The position numbers were made by a program, and so were the translations under genes. 64,000 bases of DNA from an uncultured Planctomycetia bacterium (GTDB lineage Bacteria > Planctomycetota > Phycisphaerae > Phycisphaerales > SM1A02): positions 51,716-115,715 of the forward strand of contig CALMPF010000019.1 of NCBI GenBank assembly GCA_937871505.1, in the 5' to 3' direction. How positions within the stretch are numbered: position 1 is the first letter of the stretch; each line of letters starts with the position of its first letter. The notes beneath the pieces were generated by a model that saw nothing but the letters and a program-made list of their open reading frames with translations, did not search any database and was not told the DNA's origin. This document shows, piece after piece, positions 32,599 through 42,261 of the stretch.

Positions 32599-34650
32599 AT
32601 GCCGAAGTACACCACGGAGGACATCCGCAACATCGCCGTCGTCGGGGGGCCGGGGACCGGAAAGACGACGCTGGTCGAGGCGATGCTCGCCGCCGCCGGC
32701 GCCATCGGACGGGCCGGCCGCGTCGAGGACGGCACCACGCTCTGCGACTATGACGACATCGAGAAGGAGATGAAGCACTCCCTCGACAGCGCCCTGGTCC
32801 ACTTCGACTACGGCGGAGCGCACATCAATCTCATCGACACGCCGGGCTCCTCGGACTTCCTCGGCAAGGCGATCGGCGCCTTCCCGGCCGTCGAGACGGT
32901 GATGGTCGTGATCGATGCGGCGGCCGGCGTCCATCAGGTGACGCAGCGGCTGATGAAGATCGCGCAGGAGCGCAACCTCCCGCGGATGATCGTGGTCAAC
33001 CGCATCGACGCCGCCGAGGATCTCGCGCAGGTCGTCGCCGACATCAAGGAGGCCTTCGGCAACATCTGCCTTCCGGTGAATCTCCCCGCCGACGGCGGCA
33101 AGCGCGTGGTCGACTGCTTCCGCAACACCGCGGGCGAGAGCGACCTCGGCGCGGTGGACGACTTCCACACCGCGATCCACGAGCAGATCATCGAGGTCGA
33201 CGAGGAGCTGATGCAGCGCTATCTCGAGCAGGGCAAGGTCGCCCACGCCGACCTGCACGCCCCCTTCGAGAAGGCGCTCCGGGAGGCGCACCTGGTCCCG
33301 ATCTGCTTCACCGCCGCCCGCGACGGCATCGGAGTGAAGGAGCTGCTCGACGTGATCGTCGGGCTCTGCCCCAACCCGACGGAGGGCAATCCGCGTCCCT
33401 TCGAGTACGACCGCGACGGCACCACGCATGCGCTCGCCCCGATCGCCGATCGGACGAAGCCGCTGCTCGCCCACGTCTTCAAGGTCTCGGCCGATCCCTA
33501 CGTCGGCAAGCTCGCGGTGTTCAAGGTGCACCAGGGCAGCCTCGGGCACAACGTCCAGCCGAAGCTCGACGACGGGCGCAAGCCCATCCGCGTCTCGCAC
33601 GTCTTCAAGCTCCAGGGCAAGGCCCATGCCGAGGTCGACGAGATCATCGCCGGCGACATCGGGGCCTGCGCGAAGATCGACGAGATCCACACCGACAGCG
33701 TGCTGCACGACGGCACCATCGGCGAGCACATCCACCTCCGTCCGCTGCCGCTGCCCCGCCCGATGTACGGCCTCGCGATCGAGGGAGCCAACAAGAACGC
33801 CGAGAACAAGCTCGGCGAGGCGCTGGCGAAGATGGCCGGAGAGGACCCGACCTTCGAGATCGATCGCGTCGCGGCGACGCATCAGCTCGTCATCCGCGGC
33901 CTCGGCGAGCTCCATCTGAGGGTCAAGCTGCGGCTGCTCAAGGACCGCTACGGCGTCGAGGTGCGCACCGAGCAGCCCAAGGTCGCGTACAAGGAGACGA
34001 TCACCGCCAAGGCCGACGGGCACCACCGCCACAAGAAGCAGACCGGCGGCGCCGGTCAGTTCGGCGAGGTGTTCCTCCGGATCGAGCCGCTGCCGGCAGA
34101 CCACGCCGAGGGCTTCGAGTTCGTCGACGACACCTTCGGCGGTTCGGTCCCCAGGCAGTTCATGCCGGCGATCGAGAAGGGAATCCGCGGCGTGCTCGCC
34201 TCCGGCTGCGTCGCCGGCTATCCGATGCAGGGCGTGCGCGTCGCCGTCTACGACGGCAAGCACCACCCCGTCGACTCCAAGGAAGTCGCCTTCATCACCG
34301 CCGGCAAGCGGGCCTTCATCGACGCGGTCTCGAAGGCGAGGCCCGCGCTGCTGGAGCCCTTCGTGAAGCTCGACATCACCATCCCCGCAGACATGATCGG
34401 CGACATCGCGGGGGATCTCTCGAGCAAGCGCGGACGGATCCAGGGCACCGAGATGCTCCCGGGCAATCAGGCGGTCGTGAAGGCCGAGGCGCCGCTGAGC
34501 GAGGTGATGACCTACGCGAGCACCCTCAAGTCGATGACCGGGGGGGTCGGCTCGTACACCATGGAGTACAGCCACGATGAGCAGGCGCCTCCGAACATCC
34601 AGGCATCGGTCGTCGCGGCGTACAAGCCGCACTCGGACGACGACGAGTGA
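32599..34650 (+). CDS. Elongation factor G-like GTPase (EF-G2 / FusA2 type)
   Basis: A 683-residue five-domain EF-G paralogue. The P-loop is GGPGTGKTT (residues 16-24) and switch I carries GRVEDGTTLCDYDDIEKE. The G3 motif is D-T-P-G-S-S-D-F (80-87), lacking the catalytic His found in DTPGHVDF of true EF-G. G4 is N-R-I-D (134-137) instead of NKxD. Domain IV shows KQTGGAGQFGEVFLRIEP and domain V AEAPLSEVMTYASTLKSMTGG. These changes match the EF-G2-type paralogues of several phyla, which do not replace EF-G in translocation. Start fixed by a GAGGGAG Shine-Dalgarno. Role unknown. Confidence 0.88.
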   Translation: MPKYTTEDIRNIAVVGGPGTGKTTLVEAMLAAAGAIGRAGRVEDGTTLCDYDDIEKEMKHSLDSALVHFDYGGAHINLIDTPGSSDFLGKAIGAFPAVETVMVVIDAAAGVHQVTQRLMKIAQERNLPRMIVVNRIDAAEDLAQVVADIKEAFGNICLPVNLPADGGKRVVDCFRNTAGESDLGAVDDFHTAIHEQIIEVDEELMQRYLEQGKVAHADLHAPFEKALREAHLVPICFTAARDGIGVKELLDVIVGLCPNPTEGNPRPFEYDRDGTTHALAPIADRTKPLLAHVFKVSADPYVGKLAVFKVHQGSLGHNVQPKLDDGRKPIRVSHVFKLQGKAHAEVDEIIAGDIGACAKIDEIHTDSVLHDGTIGEHIHLRPLPLPRPMYGLAIEGANKNAENKLGEALAKMAGEDPTFEIDRVAATHQLVIRGLGELHLRVKLRLLKDRYGVEVRTEQPKVAYKETITAKADGHHRHKKQTGGAGQFGEVFLRIEPLPADHAEGFEFVDDTFGGSVPRQFMPAIEKGIRGVLASGCVAGYPMQGVRVAVYDGKHHPVDSKEVAFITAGKRAFIDAVSKARPALLEPFVKLDITIPADMIGDIAGDLSSKRGRIQGTEMLPGNQAVVKAEAPLSEVMTYASTLKSMTGGVGSYTMEYSHDEQAPPNIQASVVAAYKPHSDDDE

Positions 34651-34883
34651 GAGGGAGGGGCGCGGAGCCGGTCCGGAGCGACGGCTCGAGCTCGTGAAGC
34701 CCCGAACTTCGACTCCGTGCGGCGCCGCCCCGGTCGGCCGCGGCGGAAGTCGCCGGGCGCTGGAGCGGTGCGACCCCCGGGAGTCCCGGGAGTCGCGGGC
34801 CATCGGACGCCCTTCGACGGCGTCGAGCACCCTCGGCAGCGCGGCGCGCGCCGCGGCGCGCATCGCGCCGCGGACTCCCGCCG

Positions 34884-36548
34884 TCAACTCAGCCTGACCA
34901 CGAGGACCGTCGCGTCGTCGGCGAGATCCTCCGTGCCTCCGTGCGCGCAGACCGCGGCGATGATCGCATCGGCGATCGCCGCGGGGGCGGCGGCAGGGTC
35001 GAGCGCGGCGAGCGTGCGATCGATGCCGAAGAAGTCGAGGTTTCCCGCGGTGGCGTTCGCTCCGCGCTGCTCGATCACGCCGTCGGTGCAGACCAGCAGG
35101 CGCGCGTCGCGCGGAAAGGGAATCGTCGCCATGGCGTACTCGGAGTCTTCCGATGCGCAGAGCGGCGGACCGCCCGCCTCGTTGAGGAGCGTCGCCTCGC
35201 CGCCGCGGTGGACGAGCCGGGCGTGGCCGTGTCCTGCGTCGACATAGGCGAGCGTCGCGGCGTCCGGATCGACGACCCCCGCCCAGGCGGTGACGAAGCG
35301 CTCGCCCCCGGCGCGATCCCAGAGGAACCGGTCGAGCGCCTGGAAGGCCGCTACGAGATCGGCCGACTCGCGGAGGGCGCCGCGCAGGAAGCCCTGGGCG
35401 AGGACGCCGAGGACCGCCGCGCCGACGCCCTTTCCCGAGACATCGCCGACGGCGAAGGCGATGCGGCCGTCGGAGAGGGCGACGACATCGCAGAAGTCGC
35501 CGCTGACGGTGCGCCCCGGCCGGAACCTCGTCGCCCACTCCGCGCCGCGGAGCGTTCCGAGGGAGGGGGGGCAGATCAGCCGCTGCATCTGCCCTGCGGC
35601 CTCGAGCTCGGCCCGGGATTCGACGAGCCGCGCCTCGATCTCCCGGCGCCGGAGACTGCCGAGGGCGAGCGCCGCGAAGCGCGTCAGCGCGATCGCGAAG
35701 GCGCGGTCGTCGACGGCGCGGGCGGCGCGGGTCGACGTGATCGAGCGCATCCCGCGATTGTCGACATAGAGCAGGGCGTGCACGGCTCCGGAGATGACAA
35801 GCGGGACGCAGAGCGCTTCCGAGATGCCGAGCGAGACGATCGAGTGCTCGTCATCCGTCGGGATGTCGGCGCCGGTCAGCATGACCGTGCTGCCCATGGA
35901 TGCCTGTCGGAGGATCGACCGGCTGAATCGGAACGAGTCGCCCTGCTGGGTCACCGCCGAGCGGAGGGCGTGGACCTCGACGCTGCCGTTGGAGGCCAGC
36001 GGACCGAGCAGGGCCACGTTGGCGAACTGCGTTCCCGCCGCGACCGTCGCGATCACGCGCTCGCCGAGCTCGGCGATGCTCTCGGCGTCGTGGATCGCCT
36101 CCGCCGCTTCCATCAGCAGCGAGAGCCGATCGCCCGCGATCGTCGCCTCGGAGTCGCGGATCGTGGTCACGCGCCCCGTCTCCCCCGGCCGGTCCTCCTC
36201 GGCGAAGAGCCGCCGCCCGCCGAGGGCGGACTTCCCCACGCCGATCGTGAGCGTCCACGGGCCGATCGTCAGCAGGTCGCCGTCGCGGACGGGAACGGTC
36301 CGCCCCGCGACGAGGGTGGCTCCGCTCAGCCGCGTGCCGTGCCGCGAGCCGAGGTCGCAGATCGTCCACGTTCCGGCGATGCGCTCCAGCGCCGCGTGCC
36401 TTCGGGAGACGAGCGTCTGCGGATCCTCAAGGACCAGATCGCAGCCGGCGCCGCGGCCGAGGATGTGCGGCGCGCCCGCAGCGAGCTCGGCGCGGAGCTG
36501 CCGCGGTCCCGCGATCGACTCGAGCACGAGGTCGTCCGACGACGTCAT
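34884..36548 (-). CDS. FHA-GAF-SpoIIE protein phosphatase
   Basis: A 554-residue signalling protein. The FHA domain (about residues 10-105) shows LGRGAGCDLVLEDPQTLVSRRHA and DLGSRHGTRLSG, a phosphothreonine-binding module. A GAF domain follows (about 140-300; ALCVPLVISGAVHALLYVDN), then a short linker helix (ARLVESRAELEAAGQMQR). The SpoIIE/RsbU-type PP2C domain has GDFCDVVALSDGRIAFAVGDVSGKGVGAA, DAGHGHA, TDGVIEQRG and DDATVLVV, with the metal-binding Asp residues present. Such proteins dephosphorylate anti-anti-sigma factors or act opposite Ser/Thr kinases. No kinase gene is nearby. Start has TACGCT 6 nt upstream. Confidence 0.93.
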   Translation of the reverse strand: MTSSDDLVLESIAGPRQLRAELAAGAPHILGRGAGCDLVLEDPQTLVSRRHAALERIAGTWTICDLGSRHGTRLSGATLVAGRTVPVRDGDLLTIGPWTLTIGVGKSALGGRRLFAEEDRPGETGRVTTIRDSEATIAGDRLSLLMEAAEAIHDAESIAELGERVIATVAAGTQFANVALLGPLASNGSVEVHALRSAVTQQGDSFRFSRSILRQASMGSTVMLTGADIPTDDEHSIVSLGISEALCVPLVISGAVHALLYVDNRGMRSITSTRAARAVDDRAFAIALTRFAALALGSLRRREIEARLVESRAELEAAGQMQRLICPPSLGTLRGAEWATRFRPGRTVSGDFCDVVALSDGRIAFAVGDVSGKGVGAAVLGVLAQGFLRGALRESADLVAAFQALDRFLWDRAGGERFVTAWAGVVDPDAATLAYVDAGHGHARLVHRGGEATLLNEAGGPPLCASEDSEYAMATIPFPRDARLLVCTDGVIEQRGANATAGNLDFFGIDRTLAALDPAAAPAAIADAIIAAVCAHGGTEDLADDATVLVVRLS

Positions 36549-36554
36549 GGCTCC

Positions 36555-36560
36555 AGCGTA
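36555..36560 (-). promoter_or_regulatory. -10 element TACGCT for the FHA-SpoIIE gene (leaderless geometry)
   Basis: TACGCT on the minus strand, exactly 6 nt (GGAGCC) before the ATG. The GGAG in this spacer is only 2 nt from the ATG, too close to act as a Shine-Dalgarno. Confidence 0.55.
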
Positions 36561-36659
36561 CCGGAGCGCGGCGCGGATCGTGCTCCCGGAGCGCAGGCCT
36601 CCTCGTCCGAGCCCTCGCGCGCACGCTCAGCGTCGGCACAGGCGATGCGGTCGGTTCGC

Positions 36660-36665
36660 TACCAT
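36660..36665 (+). promoter_or_regulatory. Candidate -10 element TACCAT for tRNA-Arg
   Basis: TACCAT, 22 nt before the 5' end of the mature tRNA. The same TANNNT class is used before protein genes here. Confidence 0.35.
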
Positions 36666-36687
36666 GCCGCCGGTCCAACGCACCGAG

Positions 36688-36761
36688 GCGCCCGTAGCTC
36701 AGTTGGATAGAGCAGCGGTTTCCTAAATCGCAGGTCGGAGGTTCGAGCCCTCCCGGGCGCG
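36688..36761 (+). tRNA. tRNA-Arg (anticodon CCT)
   Basis: Full cloverleaf by hand. Acceptor GCGCCCG pairs with CGGGCGC, discriminator G. D arm GCTC-AGTTGGATA-GAGC; anticodon arm GCGGT-TTCCTAA-ATCGC with one G-T wobble and anticodon CCT (codon AGG); variable loop AGGTC; T arm GGAGG-TTCGAGC-CCTCC. The 3' CCA is not encoded (TTT follows). Confidence 0.97.
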
Positions 36762-37128
36762 TTTCGCCGGCGTCTCCCCCGTGCGTCCCGAACCGCGTTC
36801 CGGATCGGGCGACGGGGGGCCGCGAGGGTGCGCATCCCCTCGCCGGCCGAGCCGGCGTCCGGTGATCGACGGCGCCGCTGGAGCGGGGACGCGCTCCTCG
36901 TCGCCGCAGCGCCTCCGAGGCGTTCCGAACGGACCGCGCGGCTTCTTGACGGGCGGTCGGACGGTTTGGCGCATAGCGCTCCACCGCCGCTGCGTTCCCG
37001 CTGCGTCGCCTCTCCATCCCCCGGGTTTATCCCGCGGGTTTATCCCCCGGGGAGCGGCGCCACGAAGCGACTGAACCAGCTCCCGGTGCCCGCTGCAACC
37101 CGTTTCGCCAGACCCACCAACGCCCTCG
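36762..37128. other. 367-bp intergenic region upstream of the copper ATPase
   Basis: No gene recognised. It contains the GGGTTTATCCC direct repeat listed separately. A copper-responsive repressor gene (CsoR or CueR) is not seen nearby. Confidence 0.55.
37018..37052. promoter_or_regulatory. Direct repeat / palindrome, candidate operator for copA
   Basis: Two 12-bp copies of CGGGTTTATCCC at 37022-37033 and 37035-37046 (period 13), each with GGG/CCC symmetry around TTTAT. The pair is bracketed by CCCCGGG and CCCGGGG. It lies about 77 nt before the ATPase start and is one of the few A/T-containing structured motifs here. An operator role is inferred from position and symmetry only. Confidence 0.4.
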
Positions 37129-39723
37129 ATGTCACCCCGCGAACGAGCTGAAGTGCCGACTCCGACGAGCGGCATGCCGACGCATCCGGCGGAGGCGGCG
37201 CCGCACTCCGGCGCCGCCTCCAGGCCGACCCTCGGGCCGGTTCCTTCGATCGAGCTGGCGATCTCCGGGATGTCCTGCGCCGCCTGCGCCGGCGCCATCG
37301 AACGCGGGCTCTCCGCGGTCGATGGCGTGGGTGCGGCGAACGTGAACTTCGCGACCCGTTCCGCGACCGTCCGCGTCAGCCCCGAGACGAGCGATCCCGC
37401 TGCGCTTGCGGCGACCCTCGTCGGCGCGGTCGACCGGCTCGGCTACCGTGCGACTGCGACGCGCGTCCCGGACCCCGGCGCGGCGGCGTCGCGCGTGGCG
37501 GGTTCCGAGATCGCAGCGCCGGCGTCGGGCGACTCGGCGCAGCGCAGCCAGCCAGGCCACGCGCATCCGGAAGCCGATCGCGCCGGCGCCGTCGATTCCC
37601 AACCGGGCCATGCCGCCGCGAGCGGCGAGGCGACTCGAGCGGTGACGAGCGGTGCGGCGCCCGCTGCGCTGCACGATCACGCCGCAGCCGACGACGCCCG
37701 GGAGCGATCGCTCCTCCTCCGGCGGACGATCGTGGGGGCGCTCCTCGCCCTTCCGGTGGTCGTCATCGCGATGTCGCACGGAGCGCTCCTCGCGGGAGAT
37801 GCAGGGCGGTGGGTTCAGCTCGTCCTCACGGTGCCGATCGTGCTCTGGGCGGGCGGACCGATCTTCCGAAGGGCATGGATCGGCCTTCGCCACGCAACGG
37901 CGGGCATGGACACCCTCATCGCCCTCGGCACCGGGACGACGCTGGTCTACTCGGCCGTCGCGACGCTCTGGCCCGAGGCCGTTGCCGCCGCCCACGCCGG
38001 AGGCGGCGTCGCCGAGCATCCGATCGAGCATGGTCCGCCGGTCTACTTCGAGGCCGCGGCGGTGATCATCGTGCTGGTGAATCTGGGTCGGCTCCTCGAG
38101 TCGCGGGCCACGAGCCGGGCGGGCGAGGCCCTGACGCAGCTCATGGGCCTCCAGTCGAAGTTCGCCTCGGTCGAACGGGAGGGAGCGCTCGTCGAAGTCC
38201 CGCTCTCGGCCGTCGTCGTCGGCGATGTCGCGGTCGTGCGGCCGGGGGCGCGCATCCCCGTGGATGGCGTGATCGTCTCCGGAAGCTCGGCGGTCGACGA
38301 GTCGGCCTTCACCGGCGAGAGCGTTCCCGCCGAGAAGGAGCCGGGAGACGAGGTCTTCGGCTCGACGCTGAACACATCCGGGCTGCTGCGCGTCCGCACG
38401 CTGCGCGTCGGCGGAGAGACGGCGCTGGCGCGGATCATCCGGATGGTTCGCGACGCGCAGGGAAGCAAGGCGCCGATCGCGCGGCTCGCCGACCGCGTCG
38501 CCGGGATCTTCACGCCGATCGTCCTCGGGATCGCGGTCCTGGCGTTCCTGGGGTGGTGGTGGTTCGGTCCCGAGGGGGCCCGCGGATCGCTCGCCCTGGT
38601 GACCTTCGTTTCGGTGCTCGTGATCGCCTGTCCCTGTGCGCTGGGGCTCGCGACGCCGACGGCGATCATGGTCGGAACGGGCCGCGGCGCCGAGCGCGGG
38701 ATCCTGTTCGCCGAGGCGGCGGCGATCGAGCGCGCCGCCGATCTCGAGATCGTCGCCTTCGACAAGACCGGAACCCTGACCGAGGGGCGACCGGCGGTGC
38801 GCAGCACGGTGCCGGTGGCGGGCTTCCCGGAGCAGGAGCTCCTCCGGCTCGCGGCCGGAGCCGAGCGCTCGAGCGAGCATCCGCTCGCCCGCGCCGTGGT
38901 CGCGGCCGCCCAGGCACGGGGGATCGAAGCCCCGGCGCCCGATCGCTTCGAGGCGATGGTGGGATTTGGAGTCGAGGCGACGATCGGCGGAACCCGAGTG
39001 CTCATCGGGCGTTCAGCGCTGCTGCGTCGCGCCGGGATCGAGCTCGGCGCTGCCGCAGCGATGGCGGAGGGCGTCGAAGCGCGCGGCGAGACGGCGATGA
39101 TCGTCGCCGTCGACGGGCGCCCGGCGGGCGTGCTCGGCGTGGCGGATGAGGTGCGCCCCGGGGCCGCCCGGGCGATCCGGCGCCTGCGCGCGCTGGGCGT
39201 CCAGCCCGCGCTCATCACGGGCGACAACCCCCGCAGCGCCCGCGCCGTCGCCGAGGCGGTCGGGATCGATGCCGCGATGGTCTCCGCGGAGGTCCTCCCG
39301 GATGGCAAGGCGGCGCGGCTTGCCGAGCTCGCAGCGGGCGGGCGCCGCGTCGGCATGGTGGGGGACGGGATCAACGACGCCCCCGCGCTGGCCTCGGCCC
39401 ACGTCGGCTTCGCGATGGGAAGCGGCACCGACATCGCGATGGATGCCGCCGACGTGACGCTCATGCGCCCCGAGATCGGAGCCGTCGCCGAGTCGATCGC
39501 GCTCTCGCGAGCCACGATGAAGACGATCCGCCAGAACCTCTTCTGGGCCTTCGCCTACAACGCGGTCGGGCTTCCGATCGCCGCGGGCGCGCTCTACCCG
39601 TTCACGGGGTGGCTGCTCTCGCCGATCTTCGCCAGCGCGGCGATGGCGCTCTCGAGCATCTGCGTCGTCGGGAACAGCCTCCGGCTCCGGCGCTTCGCGC
39701 CCGATGCCCCTCGGGCGACCTGA
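37129..39723 (+). CDS. copA: Copper-translocating P1B-type ATPase
   Basis: An 864-residue heavy-metal P-type ATPase. The N-terminal HMA domain (about 40-110) has GMSCAAC (Cys50, Cys53). A Pro/Ala/His-rich linker ([23 protein letters not shown]) leads to eight TM helices. The channel motif is CPC ([19 protein letters not shown]), the phosphorylation site DKTGTLTEG, the nucleotide-domain SEHPLA, and the hinge [13 protein letters not shown]. The last helices contain [17 protein letters not shown] and [16 protein letters not shown], the pattern of Cu(I) pumps. It probably exports Cu(I) from the cytoplasm. No chaperone gene is adjacent. Confidence 0.93.
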   Translation: MSPRERAEVPTPTSGMPTHPAEAAPHSGAASRPTLGPVPSIELAISGMSCAACAGAIERGLSAVDGVGAANVNFATRSATVRVSPETSDPAALAATLVGAVDRLGYRATATRVPDPGAAASRVAGSEIAAPASGDSAQRSQPGHAHPEADRAGAVDSQPGHAAASGEATRAVTSGAAPAALHDHAAADDARERSLLLRRTIVGALLALPVVVIAMSHGALLAGDAGRWVQLVLTVPIVLWAGGPIFRRAWIGLRHATAGMDTLIALGTGTTLVYSAVATLWPEAVAAAHAGGGVAEHPIEHGPPVYFEAAAVIIVLVNLGRLLESRATSRAGEALTQLMGLQSKFASVEREGALVEVPLSAVVVGDVAVVRPGARIPVDGVIVSGSSAVDESAFTGESVPAEKEPGDEVFGSTLNTSGLLRVRTLRVGGETALARIIRMVRDAQGSKAPIARLADRVAGIFTPIVLGIAVLAFLGWWWFGPEGARGSLALVTFVSVLVIACPCALGLATPTAIMVGTGRGAERGILFAEAAAIERAADLEIVAFDKTGTLTEGRPAVRSTVPVAGFPEQELLRLAAGAERSSEHPLARAVVAAAQARGIEAPAPDRFEAMVGFGVEATIGGTRVLIGRSALLRRAGIELGAAAAMAEGVEARGETAMIVAVDGRPAGVLGVADEVRPGAARAIRRLRALGVQPALITGDNPRSARAVAEAVGIDAAMVSAEVLPDGKAARLAELAAGGRRVGMVGDGINDAPALASAHVGFAMGSGTDIAMDAADVTLMRPEIGAVAESIALSRATMKTIRQNLFWAFAYNAVGLPIAAGALYPFTGWLLSPIFASAAMALSSICVVGNSLRLRRFAPDAPRAT

Positions 39724-40273
39724 GACCGCGTCGCAGTCGCACGGTCGGGGAGTGCCGCGCGCCGGGCTGGAGCCGGGAATGCAATCCGGCCGGCCGGGTC
39801 GCTCCGCGGTGGAGCGCTGCGGCAGCCATACTCTGCGCTCCGACGATCCGCTTCGGCGAGGCCTCGTCGGCGCTCGACCTGAGCCCGGGATCGATCGGAG
39901 CGAACCGCGTTCACGCGGACCGCGATTCGGCTCGCGCTCGCTGCACCGGCGTGACTCGGCGTCGCCTCGATGCCGCCCGGCGCGCCGTCGCTCCGGTGCG
40001 GCGCGACGCTCCAGCGGCCCGCCGGCTGCGGCTGCTCTCCGCGTTTCAATGGCCCCTTCGAGAGACCCACTCGTGAAGCTCCCCAGTTCTGACGCTCGAT
40101 CCCTCCCGCACACCCGATGGAGTGGCCGGCTTCGTGGCCGGCCTCGGGCGCTCTCTGGCCGCGCCGGGCGCTGTCGCCTGCGCGGCTCGGTGCGTCGTTT
40201 CTGCATCCCGTCCGGAGGGCACTTCGCCCCTCGCTCCGGATGTCATCCACCTCACCAACAACAGGAGTCCCGC
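39724..40273. other. 550-bp intergenic region, no gene seen
   Basis: Between copA and the small gene at 40274. Long open frames on both strands look like composition shadows; none has a plausible start signal or family similarity. The right edge has the AGGAG site of the small gene. An undetected small RNA cannot be excluded. Confidence 0.55.
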
Positions 40274-40516
40274 ATGTCGTTGACCCGCCCGAATGGAAAC
40301 CTCTCGCTGCGCCAGGCCCGCTTGATCTGCCGTCGCCTCGGAGGCCGCGTAGAGGACGTCAATTGCACCGGAGAAGAGCGGTACGGCCATCCCGCCATGA
40401 GCCGCACCGTCAAGGTGAACAAGCGACGGAAGGACGCACCACGGAAGCTGATCACGTTTCTCCGGCAGCTCGAGTTCTTGCTGAGCGGTCACGCCGATCG
40501 CGACCGTGCGGCGTGA
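40274..40516 (+). CDS. Small conserved-looking protein, possibly HicA/dsRBD-like fold
   Basis: An 80-residue protein. ATG 40274 has an AGGAG Shine-Dalgarno at 40263-40267, a 6-nt spacer. The sequence is compact and basic: LSLRQARLICRRLGGRVEDV, GEERYGHPAM, VKVNKRRKDAPRKLITFLRQLE. The order helix, GG turn, H-P, beta strand ending V-x-V-N, then a Lys/Arg stretch and a helix ending in RQLE recalls HicA-type toxins or a small dsRNA-binding fold; that is inference. No antitoxin partner is adjacent. Its codon use is less GC-biased than its neighbours. Two hairpins follow, so it is probably a single-gene transcript. Confidence 0.72.
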   Translation: MSLTRPNGNLSLRQARLICRRLGGRVEDVNCTGEERYGHPAMSRTVKVNKRRKDAPRKLITFLRQLEFLLSGHADRDRAA

Positions 40517-40534
40517 TCGCCGGCTCGGTCCGCT

Positions 40535-40554
40535 CCCCGGAGATTGCTCCGGGG
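40535..40554. terminator. Hairpin downstream of the small gene
   Basis: Perfect 8-bp stem CCCCGGAG / CTCCGGGG with a 4-nt loop ATTG, 18 nt after the small gene's stop. No T-tract; may be the first of two stop signals. Confidence 0.5.
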
Positions 40555-40588
40555 ACGACGGCCTGACCGACGCTGCATGCTGGCATCC

Positions 40589-40620
40589 GACACACCCCGG
40601 CCTTTTCGCCGGGGTGTGTC
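40589..40620. terminator. Strong bidirectional terminator hairpin
   Basis: Perfect 13-bp stem GACACACCCCGGC / GCCGGGGTGTGTC with a CTTTTC loop. It lies between the ends of the convergent small gene (+) and glpK (-). It is the longest perfect hairpin I noticed in the window. Confidence 0.75.
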
Positions 40621-40709
40621 GTTCTCGGGGCGTGAGCGCTGAATCGCGGCGCGCGGGCATCGCATCCTGCGGGCGGAGCGGGAGCCTCTGATGGCGCTCG
40701 CGGCGCCCG

Positions 40710-42227
40710 TCACGAACGCTCGCCGCGCTCCCAGCCTCCGGCCCGGGCGACGGCATCGCGCCAGCGCTCGCGCCGCGCCGCGCAGGCGGCAGGCGTCATG
40801 GTCGGCTCGACCGTCGCCGCGGCTTCGTCGGAGGCCCGCTCCTCGATCGACCTCCAGAGCCCCACGGCGAGCCCCGCCATCGTGGCGGCGCCGAGCGCCG
40901 TCGTCTCGAGAACGCGCGGCCTGATGATCGGCCGCTGGATCATGTCGGCGACCATCTGCATGAGCAGGTCGTTGGCCGCGGCGCCGCCATCGACGCGGAG
41001 GGCGTCGAGGCGGATGCCGGAGTCGCGCTGCATCGCGTCGAGGAGGTCTGCGACCTGGAAGGCGATCCCCTCCAGCGCGGCGCGGGCGACATGGGCGGCG
41101 GTGCTGCCGCGCGTCAGTCCGAGGATCGCGCCCCGTGCCGCCGGGTCCCACTGCGGGGCGCCGAGCCCGGCGAGGGCAGGAACGAGAATCACGCCGCCGG
41201 TGTCCGGGACGCTCCGCGCGAGCGCCTCGACCTCGTCGGAGCTCCGGATGATGCCCAGTCCGTCGCGCAGCCACTGCACGATCGCTCCGCCGATGAAGAT
41301 GCTCCCCTCGAGGGCGTAGACGATCGGCGCATCGCCGAGCTTCCACGCGACGGTGCTGAGCAGCCGGTTGCTCGAGGGATGCGGTGCCGTCCCCGTGTTC
41401 TGGAGGAGGAAGCACCCGGTCCCGAAGGTGCACTTGGCGGCGCCCGGCGCAGCGCACGCCTGTCCGGCGAGGGCGCCCTGCTGGTCGCCGATGAGCCCTG
41501 CGAGCGGGACGCCGCGCGGGCCGATCGACGTCGAGACCTCCGCGACGACGCCGCTTGAGGGGACGACTTCGGGGAGGACGGCGCGGGGGATCCGCAGGAG
41601 CGCGAGCATCTCGTCGCTCCACGTCCCGCTGCGGATGTCGAAGAGCAGCGTCCGCGCCGCGTTGCTGGGGTCGGTGACGTGCCGATCGCCGGCGGTGAGC
41701 TTCCACGCGAGCCAGGAATCCACGGTCCCGAAGCAGAGCTCCCCGCGCTCCGCCCGGGCTCTGAGGCCATCGACGCGATCGAGCATCCACGCGAGCTTCG
41801 TCCCCGAGAAGTAGGGGTCGAGCAGCAGCCCGGTCACCTCCGCGACCCGCGCCTCGTGGCCCTGCGCCCTGAGCGCGGCGCACGCGTCGGCGGTCCGGCG
41901 ATCCTGCCAGACGATCGCGCGGTGCACCGGCCGCCCCGTCGCCCGGTCCCAGAGGACGACCGTCTCGCGCTGGTTGGTGATGCCCACGGCGGCGAGCTGG
42001 TTCGGGCGGATCCCGGCGGCGACGAGCGCTCCGACGACCGTCGAGGCCTGGCTCTGCCAGATCTCCTCCGCGTCGTGTTCGACCCAGCCGGCCTGCGGGA
42101 AGTGCTGCGGGAACTCCTGCTGGGCGACGCCGCGGAGCCTGCCCTCGCGATCGAAGACGATCGAGCGCGAGCTGGTCGTGCCCTGGTCGAGGGCGAGGAG
42201 GAAGGAGCGGTCGGCGGTTGCTGACAT
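40710..42227 (-). CDS. glpK: Glycerol kinase
   Basis: A 505-residue FGGY kinase that makes glycerol-3-phosphate. Visible glycerol kinase marks: [113 protein letters not shown] and [15 protein letters not shown]. Length is normal. No glpF or glpD is adjacent; it is the last gene of a minus-strand run, 34 bp after an ABC exporter gene. Confidence 0.96.
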   Translation of the reverse strand: MSATADRSFLLALDQGTTSSRSIVFDREGRLRGVAQQEFPQHFPQAGWVEHDAEEIWQSQASTVVGALVAAGIRPNQLAAVGITNQRETVVLWDRATGRPVHRAIVWQDRRTADACAALRAQGHEARVAEVTGLLLDPYFSGTKLAWMLDRVDGLRARAERGELCFGTVDSWLAWKLTAGDRHVTDPSNAARTLLFDIRSGTWSDEMLALLRIPRAVLPEVVPSSGVVAEVSTSIGPRGVPLAGLIGDQQGALAGQACAAPGAAKCTFGTGCFLLQNTGTAPHPSSNRLLSTVAWKLGDAPIVYALEGSIFIGGAIVQWLRDGLGIIRSSDEVEALARSVPDTGGVILVPALAGLGAPQWDPAARGAILGLTRGSTAAHVARAALEGIAFQVADLLDAMQRDSGIRLDALRVDGGAAANDLLMQMVADMIQRPIIRPRVLETTALGAATMAGLAVGLWRSIEERASDEAAATVEPTMTPAACAARRERWRDAVARAGGWERGERS

Positions 42228-42261
42228 GGCGGAGAAGTTCCTGAGGCGCAGCGCTCCGATC

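Noticed and set aside
31420..35538. A 1372-codon open frame on the minus strand
   Set aside because: Only the last 288 codons (lpxA) have protein family similarity; the rest is antisense to the EF-G-like gene and an artefact of high GC.
37129..39723. Zn/Cd-type ATPase assignment
   Set aside because: The CPC motif with YN and M-A-L-S-S in the last helices points to Cu(I); the His-rich linker alone is not evidence for Zn.
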